Assembly (NCBI RefSeq): GCF_020882245.1
Contig: NC_083597.1
Coordinates: forward strand, 86,902,152 to 86,966,151
Source: Rhopalosiphum padi
Lineage: Eukaryota; Arthropoda; Insecta; Hemiptera; Aphididae
Length of the DNA stretch: 64,000 nucleotides
Direction of reading: 5' to 3'
Each line of letters begins with the position of its first letter. The stretch's first letter is position 1. Positions 13,801 through 25,200 of the stretch are shown here, in pieces. The notes beneath the pieces were generated by a model. That model was given only the letters and a program-made list of their open reading frames with translations. It ran no database searches and was not told the origin of the DNA. Position numbers and translations under genes: made by a program.

Positions 13801-14552
13801 TTAGACAAAAATAATAAACTAATTAATAATATATAATCATTTTTTAGTTTTTTTGACGTTCAAAATGACCATTATCGCCTCTAATCTCGAATATGTTTAT
13901 ATGATCACCTCATTTACCACAAGTAAGGATTTGTATTTAAACGACTATAAGAGCTTATATATTATAATAATATATTATTAAAACATATTTTTTTCGTAAT
14001 AAGTAATTTGTATTTTGTAATAGTTACATAAATTATTACTGGTTATAGACGTTATAGTAGAGCATATGCCATATTATAATCATTAATCAGTATAGTTATG
14101 TCTTCTAATCTTATAAATTACTTTAAATTTTAAAAGTTTAAAGAATTTTAACATTTTCTAAAATGAATTTTTGTTATACTTCACTACTTGCGCATAATCC
14201 AAGCACCGAAAAAATATGCATTAGGTACAACATAATTAACATAATTATATGAGATTTAAATAATTCGTACTTCATTATTTTGTTACATAAGACGTCATTA
14301 TAATAATTATTATTTTAATGGTTGTCGTGCCGCATTACTTAATTGTTTTTTTTTTACATTTTAGATGAAAATTCGAGTGAACAAACAGTTATATGGTGCC
14401 GTAACAAAACTCCTGGCAAAAAAACTATTTGGACCCAAATAGATCAGCACATGAATAGACTTAAATTGGATATCCATAAATTAAATTTCATTAATCAAAT
14501 AGGTTGCACATATCCAACGGAAAATCAATGCAACGAAATATTTTTCTGTTAA
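10868..14552 (+). CDS. Secreted lipocalin-like protein, about nine exons
   Basis: Exons by splice sites and phase: 10868-10972, 11455 to about 11534, 11751-11837, 12421 to about 12458, 12594-12684, 12821-12906, 13677-13748, 13848-13922 and 14365-14552; together they give about 273 codons in one open frame. Exon 1 encodes a signal peptide (MSNHLSLFSAILIFLGGQC). Exon 2 opens with ITGMWYAVMATPC, the G-x-W-Y signature of the lipocalin first strand, and later exons alternate short hydrophobic strands and cysteines, ending in a Cys-rich tail (CTYPTENQCNEIFFC). Lipocalins are secreted beta-barrel carriers of small hydrophobic ligands; the ligand here is unknown. The donors of exons 2 and 4 (GTTCAA, GTTCTG) are weak and were chosen only because they keep phase, so those two ends are uncertain. 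Splice sites of exons 5-9 are solid. The family call rests on the GxWY motif, secretion and strand-like exons, not on a search. Confidence 0.6.
12375..12394. repeat. TG dinucleotide microsatellite
   Basis: A run of about nine to ten TG units lies in an intron of the lipocalin-like gene, shortly before the exon that begins at 12421. Confidence 0.8.
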
Positions 14553-14559
14553 TAATCAA

Positions 14560-15590
14560 AACTGCTATACTATACTGTAAGTTAATTATGTAGCAGTAAA
14601 ACACAATGTATAATATATTATATGTATTATTGTATTAAACAACTAAAATTATTAAACATCAAATATATATTTTTATTATTATTATTTACATCAAATATTT
14701 TTTTTAATTAGAATACAATGTAAAGTTTTCAAAAGTTTAAAATACAGTTATAAGGATTATATACATAAATACATAATATACAACATCGAATATACTATAA
14801 TATACCATGGTACTCAACAATATTGTTTTAAGTAATTGATTAGCACTATAATAGCACTAACTCGTATTATACTACAAAAAGGTATAATATAGTTGTATAG
14901 TCACGACCTCGCTCGTTGTGACGGAAAGTCCGGATATCACTACAGATTTTTTAACGATGCAGTTTGTCAGGTGGATGATTTTAGGATACAAATGATACTA
15001 TGTAGGTACAGATATTACTGATAAAAGTCAGATATATACAAATGGACAAATAACTGGTTATATATTATATTCTAACTCGTATCTATCGACGTCCCTAAAA
15101 TGTAATCATGATGCCATTGCCAATAAATGCATAAATTAAATAATTGGTTTGCCTATATTATCTCAGTGTTATAGAAGTTTCATTATTGACAAAATGGCAT
15201 ATGATATTATTATAGTGTTCTATTATTATAGCTGAAACTAAATAAACTTAATAAACAATTTTTTCAAGTATAGTTCATACTGAAACCAAATAATCTAAAA
15301 ATGTATAAACTTGTTTTTATTATCTTCCTTGAATTTAATAAAGTTAAAAAATATGTTTATTAGGAGCCATTAATCTATTTTGAATATTAATAACTATACT
15401 GTCTTAATGTTACCGGCAGTATGTGTAATTCAGTAATTGCATATAATGTCTAGGTATTTTATAAAATAACTAAAATGACCAGACGAATTATATAATACAC
15501 ATATCCCTAGTTGTTATATATAATGCTTTATTAAAGTTAGGTAATAATATTATGTTATCGCTTAAATTAGAAATACCAGTGTAGTAAGTT
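14560..15590. other. AT-rich DNA downstream of the lipocalin-like gene
   Basis: Apart from 3' flanking sequence of the preceding gene I see no exon, RNA gene or defined repeat here. Confidence 0.45.
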
Positions 15591-15596
15591 AGTAGT

Positions 15597-15865
15597 TTTA
15601 AGTTCACTTAAAAAATGAATTCGTTCACGTTCACTTTCAGTCCTTAAAAAAGGAACTCATTCACGTTCACGTTCTTTAAAAAGACGAACGCGTTTATGGG
15701 TTGTTCATTTAATTTTTTAAATTTTTTTTTATGAATCGTCAACCTGCAGTAAATATAGAAATCCATAAACATATACGACTCAACTCAAAAATAAAAATAC
15801 ATACCGTTCACTAAATATGAACGTGAACGCGTGAATGTACGTTCATGAACGACGTTTTTTCCAAA
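15597..15865. repeat. Inverted-repeat relic rich in GTTCACG motifs
   Basis: The left part carries repeated TTCACGTTCAC motifs (around 15610-15680) and the right part carries the complementary GAACGTGAACGCG and TTCATGAACG (around 15810-15850). This makes a palindrome-like unit of about 270 bases. It resembles the end regions of a non-autonomous DNA transposon and lies directly before the integrase relic, but I cannot fix termini or a target-site duplication. Confidence 0.35.
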
Positions 15866-15875
15866 CACTGAGAAA

Positions 15876-16565
15876 TACCATAGATATTGACGAAGTCGTA
15901 GAAAATATTGAAACAGAAGAAAATTGAACAGCAATTACAGAAAGTGAAACAACTACAAATATTATTGAATTAGAGGATCCAAGTACAAAAATTAAATCAA
16001 ATAACGAAAATGCTCTTAACTTACGAAAAAATGCAACAAAAAATTAAGAAATTCAGGCTGATAAAATGAAAAAACTGTCAGACAAAAAGTGCTAAACGCG
16101 CCTAAAGTTTTCACTTCAAAAAACTTCTTCCAGTTGAAATTGATTCAACAGTTAGGATTCCAGTACCGGATGTCGACAAAGGCCGTTTAGATGCTCGCAA
16201 TATACTAGCAGTTGTGACCGAGGTACATATTAAAAATATTTTAAACTAGTTTTTTTTTAATTATTAATTGTGTGTTTTTTAAAAGATGATGGTTTCTATC
16301 GACTGGGTACCAAGAATGGAACTTTAAGACAAGTATATGCTAGGTCACAGTTCACTGTTTGTAAAAAAAAACTATTACATTTAGGTGAGGTACTAGCTGA
16401 AAAGAGCATTGCGATCTGTTGCTAGTCAACAATCAACAGGCAGTGCGCAGAGATTTATAAAATGTACATGTAAAACAAGATGGCAATGTAAAAACTGTTT
16501 GTGTGTTAAAAAAAAAGTATTGTGTAACTTTCGTTGTCATTCTCGCCTTACATGTTGTAACAAAT
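15876..16565 (+). pseudogene. Decayed KRBA2-like integrase protein relic
   Basis: Several short frames, each interrupted by stops and shifts, resemble the C-terminal half of the KRAB-A-domain-containing-2-like integrase proteins that are abundant in insect genomes. The stretch VPDVDKGRLDARNILAVV (near 16160-16215) is followed by DDGFYRLGTKNGTLRQVYAR (near 16285-16340). A cysteine-rich tail, NCLCVKKKVLCNFRCHSR, follows near 16495-16555. The order and spacing match the end of that family (conserved 'PD.D+GR.D.RN' core, then a zinc-binding Cys tail). Multiple in-frame stops show it cannot make the full protein. The family call is from memory of these motifs, without a search. Confidence 0.5.
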
Positions 16566-16877
16566 AGTTATCATAATTTAAAATGTTATAATGTTAATAT
16601 AGTATACTATTATAAAATAAATCACAACTATTTTAATACTTTGCCTAAATATGTTTAGGTGCTCTATAAAATGTCTAGAAAATATGTATAACGCCTAGGC
16701 ATTTTAAGCTAAAATTATTTTTTTAAATGATTTGCCTAAAACCAACCGGTGTTTTATAAAATACCTAGAGATTATATGTAATGACTATATTACACATATT
16801 GCCGGTAACATATACACTCCATTTGCCGAGAGAATATAGATACGTACATATAACTATAGTGCAGAGGAGTTAGGATA

Positions 16878-19088
16878 GTGGAGTGTGATACATATTTAGT
16901 TTGTGTAAATCAACATTCTCTCGGTGAACGGCTTATTGCGATGAGCTAAAATGTATATTAAATAATTAATAATAAATTATTATCAGAATCAATAGGACAC
17001 TGCAGTAATGTACTTATTTCACCCTGTATAACTTCAGAAATAACAACTATAAGAACGACATCAATAAATAATTTTCATAAGTATTTTTGATCTTCATACA
17101 TTATTGAACAAATTAAAATAGACGACAAACGCCACTGTGGCACACTTTTCCCATCTCATAACTATACTGCTGTTCCCATACCTATATGCCAATAACCCCT
17201 CTCCTCCACTCACCAATACATCATCATCATTCTGCTTCACCCTACGTCATCGTTATTCGTCCCCTATATTATCATAACCTCTCTCACCACTGCGTATACA
17301 GCGCCACACTGAGCTCATCCATCCATGATGTTTAGTGTGCCAACACGTTATGTATTTCATTATATGTCGATGACTTGAAATAATTATTTCGTTTTATTAA
17401 AACCTCTAATGATATAACTATAAGATCAATAAAATATGAAGTAATGGTCACATATTTTCGTTTCGTTCTATACGTTTCTAATATATTTTATTCATACGTA
17501 ACAGTGATTGATACTTTGAATCAGTTATTATCGTTAAAAAAGTGAAAAATAGAAGTTACTAAAATTACTATTAATACTATTATTATTATTTAATAATTTT
17601 TTTTATTTTTTTTACTATTATTTTAATATATATTTTAATAATTCTTATATTTGAAGAAGAATCATACCACACCAAATTTACTGGGTCGAAAATCTATGAT
17701 CGTTGCCATTTGGAAGTCGTATTTTATGAGATAATAAATACATCGCAGTTTCACACGAAAGGATAATAGACGATTTTAAAGCTGTTACATGAAAGTTGAA
17801 CTTATACCACTTGAGATGCGTAACTTACCACAATGTCATTAATATACATTGAAGTTGAATACAATGCATTTATAGACCTTTGGTCTTATATGACTTAATA
17901 CCAATTTAGTTTAATGCGATATGCAAGTGTATTATACACATATATTTCGGGGAAAGGTATTCTTGATTCTACTGACCACTTTGCAAATAACTGTTCATCC
18001 GTCCTATTCTACTGCGTCTACACTCTTTAATACCTACAGTATTTCCGGTGTATGCTTACAAGTAGTGTTCTGCTCGATGGTTCTAATTATTCAATGTGAT
18101 CCTATTTTATGTCTCAATGTCTCTTGCATTACATTTTGAAAATATTTATAGATTTTATAAGTAGTCAATTTTTAATAATTGATATATATATACTCATAAA
18201 TAAAAATAAAACAGTAATTCATTGTGTAAATATGAGTTTCAATTAAATTCAAACAAAAAACTTGCCTAAAACGGCTAATAACATTAAAATTTTGATTGGT
18301 AACATAGTGCAATAATGTTATAAGAAAATAAACAGGAAAAAAATTTGCCATATGGGCTAAACAGTAAACAGGGTAAACCTTGGAACAAAACAAGCTTGCC
18401 TACAAGGCTTAGAATTAATGTTGATTATAAAAAAAATGGTAAACAAATAAACTCAACGCACGCAGCAGCACAAACGTAAAACAGAGCGTTTAATCCGCTT
18501 CCACGTAGATGCGAAACGCTTTCTACGGGGAAGCGGATTGACGCTTACGTTTGGAACCACTGCGTGCGGATCAAAACCAATTGCCGGATCATCCATATCC
18601 TCACCCGACAATGGGCAGCCCACGTCATCAGTTGATTTGTCAATGTGCAAAATGTTGTCTATAATATCATCTATAGATGAAGTGATTGCGTCCAATCCAC
18701 CGTCGTCGTCCTCCTCTACGCGTATAATCATTTGGTGAATAAAATTTACAGTGGGTGCCAAATCCTCAGGTATGTTGCCATCCTGGACGACGCCAAAACC
18801 GTTTAGAAGTAAATCATACGAGGTACAAAAAGACATTCTGCTAATATGTGACAATGTGATGGAAAAACAGTATAACGATGGCGTAATAAAAAATGGTTAT
18901 AATGTTATGCGTTCAAGACTGTCGAAATGCAACTGAACTTCGTCGCCGAGAATTTCGAACATTTCCCAGACGACGGTTATTGCGATATTTTTATTACTGG
19001 CCAGCGAGTTCCAACGTTTATCAATCTAATCGGCCAGTATAGGTATAATATTTAAAAATGATGATTTCGATTTGTACTGTACTTTTAG
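16878..19088. repeat. 2.2-kb duplicated unit, copy 1
   Basis: This block is matched in reverse complement by 43468-45668. Its left limit, GTGGAGTGTGATAC, corresponds to the right limit of the other copy, and similarity at the right stops after ACTTTTAG at 19088. The copies differ by scattered substitutions and very small indels only, so the duplication is fairly recent. The unit carries the 127-residue ORF described separately. I see no clear transposase in the unit, so it may be a non-autonomous mobile element or a segmental duplication. A shorter, more diverged relative occurs at 39530-40800. Confidence 0.85.
18453..18836 (-). CDS. Unknown 127-residue acidic protein with CCC tail, copy 1
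   Basis: From the ATG at 18836 an uninterrupted frame encodes 127 residues: an N-terminal part (MSFCTSYDLLLNGFGVVQDG), a strongly acidic middle (RVEEDDDGGLDAITSSIDD), and a basic C-terminal segment ending KRSVLRLCCCVR. The second copy of the duplicated unit keeps the frame intact with about four amino-acid changes. A degenerate third relative at 46.0-46.7 kb still preserves the C-terminal LRLCCCVR and the stop. A basic stretch followed by three cysteines is the kind of tail that can be palmitoylated and membrane-attached; that is inference. An acceptor-like TTAGCAG lies directly before the ATG, so a 5' exon is possible. No family is recognised. Confidence 0.45.
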   Translation of the reverse strand: MSFCTSYDLLLNGFGVVQDGNIPEDLAPTVNFIHQMIIRVEEDDDGGLDAITSSIDDIIDNILHIDKSTDDVGCPLSGEDMDDPAIGFDPHAVVPNVSVNPLPRRKRFASTWKRIKRSVLRLCCCVR

Positions 19089-19102
19089 ATGTTTTAATTT
19101 TA

Positions 19103-19868
19103 GATTCTGAACGGAGTGATAATTGTATTGATTTACAATGATGTGTGTATTTTTTTATTTAATTTTTTAATTTTTGTGTTTGTCATCACGTTTCGGAGTA
19201 GTTATAAAGCTTCGATTTTTGACTTCAGCCCCTCCTTGAAAAGGAAAATTCATCTAATTGGTACTTTTTAAGGGGGGGGGGGTGTCAAAAGGTAGTTTTC
19301 AAAAGCGTCGGTACCAAATGTTTATATTATGGTTATCTATTTATAATTAAATTTTCAAAATATTTTGACCTTTTTTAAGCTACTTATAGACAATTAAAAT
19401 TTTCAACTATTTTAAGTTTTTTTCCCAACATGCCGATAAAAAAAATTTGGCTATACAAAAAATTTTTAAAATTTAATACAAGGTTTATTATAAGTTGCAT
19501 TTATCGTAGTAAAAAAAAATCAAAAATTGTTAGTCACAATTTTTGTTTATAAACATTTAAAGTTTAAAAATATATCAAAATCGCGAAAATTTGCAAGGAA
19601 TTTTACAGTTGAAAATTCATAAAATTGTTGTGATTTATACCTAAGGTTAAAAAACTCAATACAAGATTATCTATAAGTTTTCCTACAAGTAACTTTTAAA
19701 AAAAAATTCCAGCGTCAATATAGAAAAAATGTTATGAGCGTATGTAATGAAAATTTTTTTCGAAATCATGTAAAATAATGTTATATTACAATTTAAATAT
19801 AGGCAATAATATAATAATATATGCTATTATAATTATCATTGACTGACAAATCATTTCCGTTCAGAATC
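19103..19868. mobile_element. MITE-like element with GATTCTGAACGG termini
   Basis: GATTCTGAACGGAGTGAT at 19103 is mirrored by ATCATTTCCGTTCAGAATC ending at 19868, giving terminal inverted repeats of about 18 bp around 766 bases of AT-rich, non-coding DNA. A large part of the element, plus about 110 bases beyond its right end, recurs inverted at 40816-41520. No transposase frame is present, so it is non-autonomous. Confidence 0.55.
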
Positions 19869-19984
19869 GTTTTTTGTATACAATGATACCTGTCATTGCA
19901 TTCAAATTTAACACATCCATTATAGTGACCAGTGACCTACTCTTCCATCTCTACTATACAGTAGAGCGATACCCATTTTTTTAA

Positions 19985-20218
19985 TTATAATTTTTCACGT
20001 CACACGACGTGTGGGGTGCCGGAGAACGTGCGCTAGTGATTTGTCGCCAAACTCCGTATAGTGCCTCCTCTTTTTCGTACTCCCGATCGCTGCAGTCGCC
20101 ATCATGTGCGAAGGTTTCACCCGAGTACCACAATTATACGTACGTCGTCGGTTCGTCGACAGCGACATTGTATCTTTGTGTAATTCCACGGTGTTTGCGT
20201 TAACGCTGACAAGATGGT
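19985..20218 (+). promoter_or_regulatory. GC-rich promoter/first-exon candidate
   Basis: A CpG-containing block of about 230 bases in otherwise AT-rich DNA ends in CGCTGACAAGATG followed by GTAATC. This would be a first exon whose last codon is the initiator Met, spliced at a GTAATC donor. Two overlapping open frames of 64 codons on opposite strands are chance products of the GC content. I found no downstream exon, so the call is weak. Confidence 0.2.
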
Positions 20219-20219
20219 A

Positions 20220-22220
20220 ATCTTTTACACTTCGGTTGTCGGCCGGCCGTTGCTATATCAGTCACCATATATACGTATAACTGATTATATTATACAAAAT
20301 AGTTATTGAATGAATATTGAAGAAAGTTGATAGTATAAAAATTTTAAAAATATATAATGAAAATTTAATTATTATAATAAACAATAATATTAATTGTCAA
20401 AATAAATATGTCGTGTACCTACCTATGTTGATTATGACCTGTATTTAAATTTAAAATATATATTATATTGTTTATATTATTACTATTATTAGTAATATAC
20501 TAACATAGGTAAACTTTTATTTGCAAAAAAATAAGAGTATGAATAATTATACCATTGATTATAAATACTAGTATTTTATCTGACCGATTTTAAAATTTTG
20601 GCGGAACATTTATACAAAGTCCACGGAATACCGGTTAAGAACCACTGTTTGTAGTGCATATAGTATATACTTACGCCGTATGGTTTCGATACCGTCACGT
20701 CCTACAGTGTTACGTAACGTCGCGTGGGTATAGGGATCACTACCTTTTGTTCCACAAATTTTTTTTCCAAAGTAAGTATATACAACTAAACTGTATGCCG
20801 TGCCCGTACGTTAAGGTCAAAAAGCACGTATAATTAAGCGTGCTCGTGGCAATTTTCGACCAAGGAATAATATATATATCGATGTGACCAGTGGTTGTAT
20901 GATTTGAACAAAATCTCATCGGTGTTCCACAATATGTCAATGCGCTGTAACGCTGTAATATTATAAATTATAATAATATCATGTAATATTTTTGGATTCT
21001 CCTATGACAAGATAATATAATATTTTAATAAAAATTACAATTTATTGCTCTCAAAATAAAAGAATAAGCATAAAAAGTATACGTGTATTTACCTCACAGG
21101 TACATTTTTCATAGACCCTGCAGGAATGCATTTGAAATATTTTGCACGCGACCAAAATTACGGTCAAAGCTAGGTTTAGACTATTTTATAAGTCTGATTT
21201 TAACGGTATATCAGTGTTCTAATTTTACACTCGATAAATCCATTATAATAATATATAGGTACCGAGAATTATGAACTTACAACTTGCAATCTTGATAATA
21301 GTATAATTTGCAGGTTACAATTACATATTATTTTAATTTTGTATTGGAAGGAGTGACGTACAACAATGAATATATGGATGCAGATCCACCATCACCAATA
21401 TAAATTAAATATGTTTAATATATCAAGGTGGCCAAAGCGGTACCGCGAAGTCAGTTTAAGTGTCATTATTACATTTATACTTATATGATTTGCATTCGTA
21501 TGATACTTACTGATCCCAAGTTATACACAAGTCACTTATTGCTAAAGTGTTCCTGTAATATTTATATTCTAATAGTTGTTGACTTGTTGTGTACATATTT
21601 TTTGAAGAATATTAAAATAATAGCTCTTACTTGTCAGGATACTTTTTTTGAGACAACTGATTACTAATAAGTTCCATTAATGATTTAACCATTTAATACA
21701 ATGTTTTATCATATATATTATAATTTATATAGTAGTATTCTATTTATTAGGTCACCACAATAAGCATTACACTCATATTGTTATTATTATTGAGCTACAC
21801 GGGCTAAACATTCTAGTAATCTTATTGTATTTATTTATTAATAATTTATTACAATATTATTGTATAGCAATGTATTAAACAAGTACTCAATTTTCGTGTA
21901 CAATATAGGTATTTATTATTATTATTATTAAAAGAATATCAACAATCTGTGCTTTAAGACATTATAATCAGATCAGATACATCTCAATTCTTATTGAAAT
22001 AAAAAAAGAGTAGATATTAGATAATATATTTCTGTTGCGAGGAAAATTTAAGAATCATAGATATGCTTTTGGGAATAAACCATAAACCGTAACAATTCTT
22101 CGCCACTAATTACTCAATTACGTGTAATTGATTAAAAAAATAGTTTTTGTATTCATCCAAAAAATACATCCATGTAAAAAATAAAAGTTAACTAATTTAT
22201 TTGAACACAAAAAAACACAA
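20220..22220. other. AT-rich intergenic DNA, no gene seen
   Basis: I find no convincing exon or repeat limits. Short frames near 20740-20940, 21083-21274 and 21428-21667 have no domain or splice context. ATT-type microsatellite tracts occur near 21910-21930. Confidence 0.45.
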
Positions 22221-22225
22221 AATCT

Positions 22226-22231
22226 TTATTT
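22226..22231 (-). terminator. Poly(A) signal of the microexon gene
   Basis: AATAAA on the minus strand lies about 28 bases after the stop codon of the last microexon, a normal distance for a short 3' UTR. Confidence 0.5.
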
Positions 22232-22258
22232 CTCCAATCCTGACACACATTCCAAATG

Positions 22259-25200
22259 TTATGTCCTTTCTGAATCTGAAAACAACAAGTTTACACATGC
22301 AATTAAATTGAATACGTATTATAATTGTGATGTGTGTATTTGTGATAGAATAAAAATATTTCATACTTACATAATGTTATTTCACAATTTGCGTATTTAC
22401 GACAAAATGATAATGGACCTCCCCAAGGTTGTTCTAAAAATAAAAATAACAGTTTATTGATGTAGGTATAATACAGAAGTATTGGTTAAAAGTATACACC
22501 CTATTATACGTATAGAATGAGTCTTATATTATTTTTCCGATTTATTTAAAATAAATTATAAAAACCAATAACGTACTGTCCATTTCAATCATTTTCGCAT
22601 TCTTTATAAAACTTTGTACTGGTTCTATAAAAGATTTGAATTTGATTAAAGTATTCTATGATACTTTATAAGTGATACATATTATCTTTACATAAGTAGG
22701 TAGTTAAAAAAAGGTTTAAATATATATTTATAGTAACTGCTTTACATTATAAATATTTTATTGATCAAAAAAAAATATTATAATTATTAAGTATAATTAT
22801 TAATGATGATTATAGAAGATTGAAGTTAATAACTTACCACCAAAATTGTTTGGATCTAAAATTAATTAAGTAATTGAATATAAATTAAATAAATAAATAT
22901 CAATTTACGGTAAATTAGCTCCCCGTGTACTGTTGCAAAATTAAAGTATAATTATTTATACTAGTATCATTGTATAAATTAGACTTCAGTTAAAATATGC
23001 TTCTGAAAAGTAAGGTTGGCCGTTCTGGAATAGTTTTTTTCTGGTCACTTTATATACCAAAGACTTAACTCTGTTGATAGTAAATACAAGTCCAAAAATC
23101 TAAATACTAATAAAAATAATTTGCACCCATTATCTATTGACAAATTTACACATTTATTCGAGAAAATAATATGATATATTTTTTTTTATGAGTAGTAAAA
23201 AATTCTTTTAATTGATTAATGAAATCATCAAAAAAGAGTATTTCTTTGGCAGTTTGAAAATATTTTTTAGGGCAATTAGTTAATACTCATCAAAATTCTA
23301 ACTTAAAATGTATATAAAACGTTGTGCCTATGTATTTTTAATACTTGTATACCGATATAATCTTCTTTTCACAGTATTCAAGACAACATATTTAAACAAA
23401 ACGCTATAAATAATAATTTATTTATTATACTTAGGTAGTTACCTAACACCACAGCAATATTTTCCCAATTTTCTTGATCCTTAGGATAAAGTTCTATAAA
23501 AAGGTAAAATGTATTACAAAAAAGTATACAATAATTATTCAAATTGAAGTTTGGAACTTTTTTTATTTCATTATAATTAACTAACACTAACTGTGTACCA
23601 ACTTGTATAATTACCATTTAAAAATAAATGCAATCATTTAAATTAATTATGGAATTTTAACTTTAATTAAACAAAATAATAATTATCAATATAGTCAATT
23701 TGCAAAGGCGAATTTAGTTTTAAATCTTATATAGCCTACATTCACGACGACCGGTATAGTAGAATTATACTTATCGCGCCTGGAAAGATAATGTTCTCAT
23801 GCAGTGACTATTAGGTATAATTTATTGGTCGAGGGCGAAACACAACACATATTTTATTATAACATTGATTATATAAAGTCTTTTATATTTAGTATTTATA
23901 CTATCAATGATTCTAAATAATTAGGTTAATATATTACTAGAAGAATATAAAAATATAAAAAACCAATGCATTTATACCATCGTCTAGTATTATCAAACCG
24001 CATTCAACCATAACACCTTAAATAACAGAAAATATTTATATTATTTTTAAAGTATAAAGTGTTGCATGGTTGGAAAATGAGCTATTTTAGTTACGGTAAC
24101 GTTTGTAGAGTGTGCTGCTAGCGAGGGCTGCAATTTATACAACACTGAAATTTCTATCCCGCACGAGTCACAAATAATACTATTATTTGTCACCTTCTGC
24201 TGCGGCCATCTCAAAAAACGCCGTTGATATGACAGATTATTCATAAAACACTATGAGAATAACCCACCTAGGTGTGCATTGCCAGAGTCTTTTATAGCAA
24301 GGCGTTCTAGTTATTTATTTAAATATAACATTAATTATTTTCTCTAGTCATCAATTTGCATATTAATAATATCAAACATGATATATATGAGAATATTTTT
24401 TGCAGAAATCAGAATAATAACATTGTTTGAAAGCGCCTGATTTCCCGCCTAATCGCTTAATCGCCAAAGGCTTTTCAAGTCGCGCGGAATGTTCGTGACA
24501 AGCTGAACCACAACCTTCCGCCACGGACACACGACAACCGACGTCCCCGACGTTCGTCATGTCTGGATATCAGATTTGTCTGAATTCCAACGGTCGAGCT
24601 GGATGGGCATCCGTTTTGTTCCCTTCGATATTTTTTAAAACATCGTGGTCGATACTCGTGTTGATGTACGTGCCCCGTGTGCCAAGCTCACAATAAGCTC
24701 GTGTTTTTAATAACATTGGCGCTGTGTTGCGTGTACCGCCGAGTGCCGTTATTTGTACGGTTTACGGTTTCTGGGCGCGCCCTGTGTGCCATATCGTTAG
24801 GTGTACCAGTTGTTGGAGCGATGACAGCTGTTGCGTATCATGCCGGTAACATTGGTTTTCTATTTTTGCTATGTAGGCTGTTACCTCATATGTTAGAACG
24901 TATGGTATCATTATGTATATGATTATTCTCCTTTTTGTTATTTATATTATATTTTATATATTTCATTTTATTTTTTTGCACCCTTCAATTAAGTCTCTAC
25001 ATTAATAACGGTCATTACATTTTTTTGTTCACACCCACTTTGGTTTTATTATATAAATTTTGTTAATGTTTAATACATCGTGTTTATAACCATATTATTA
25101 CTTTATTATTAATTCTATATATATACATTATACAAATAGGTATAACTATATGAATACATCTTTTCTAGTCCTTAGCTCACTACGAGTCGGGTAGAAAACG

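Noticed and set aside
18538..18738. Antisense 66-codon frame over the CCC-tail ORF, also present in copy 2
   Set aside because: It is conserved only because the whole 2.2-kb unit is duplicated; its translation is Ser/Pro low-complexity, and the sense frame is longer.
18453..18854. 133-codon reading of the CCC-tail ORF
   Set aside because: The extra six codons start at TTG; the first ATG gives 127 residues, so I used that start in both copies.
24007..24024. Possible extra 18-base phase-1 microexon (GTGTTATGG...) on the minus strand
   Set aside because: The acceptor looks good but the donor GTTTGA is poor, so it was not added to the gene model; a 9-base candidate after TTTCCAG near 23780 was left out for similar reasons.
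24047..24244. 65-codon minus-strand frame preceded by a TATA box
   Set aside because: It lies in an intron of the microexon gene, shows no signal peptide or known domain, and does not join neighbouring exons in phase; I could not decide whether it is an alternative start.
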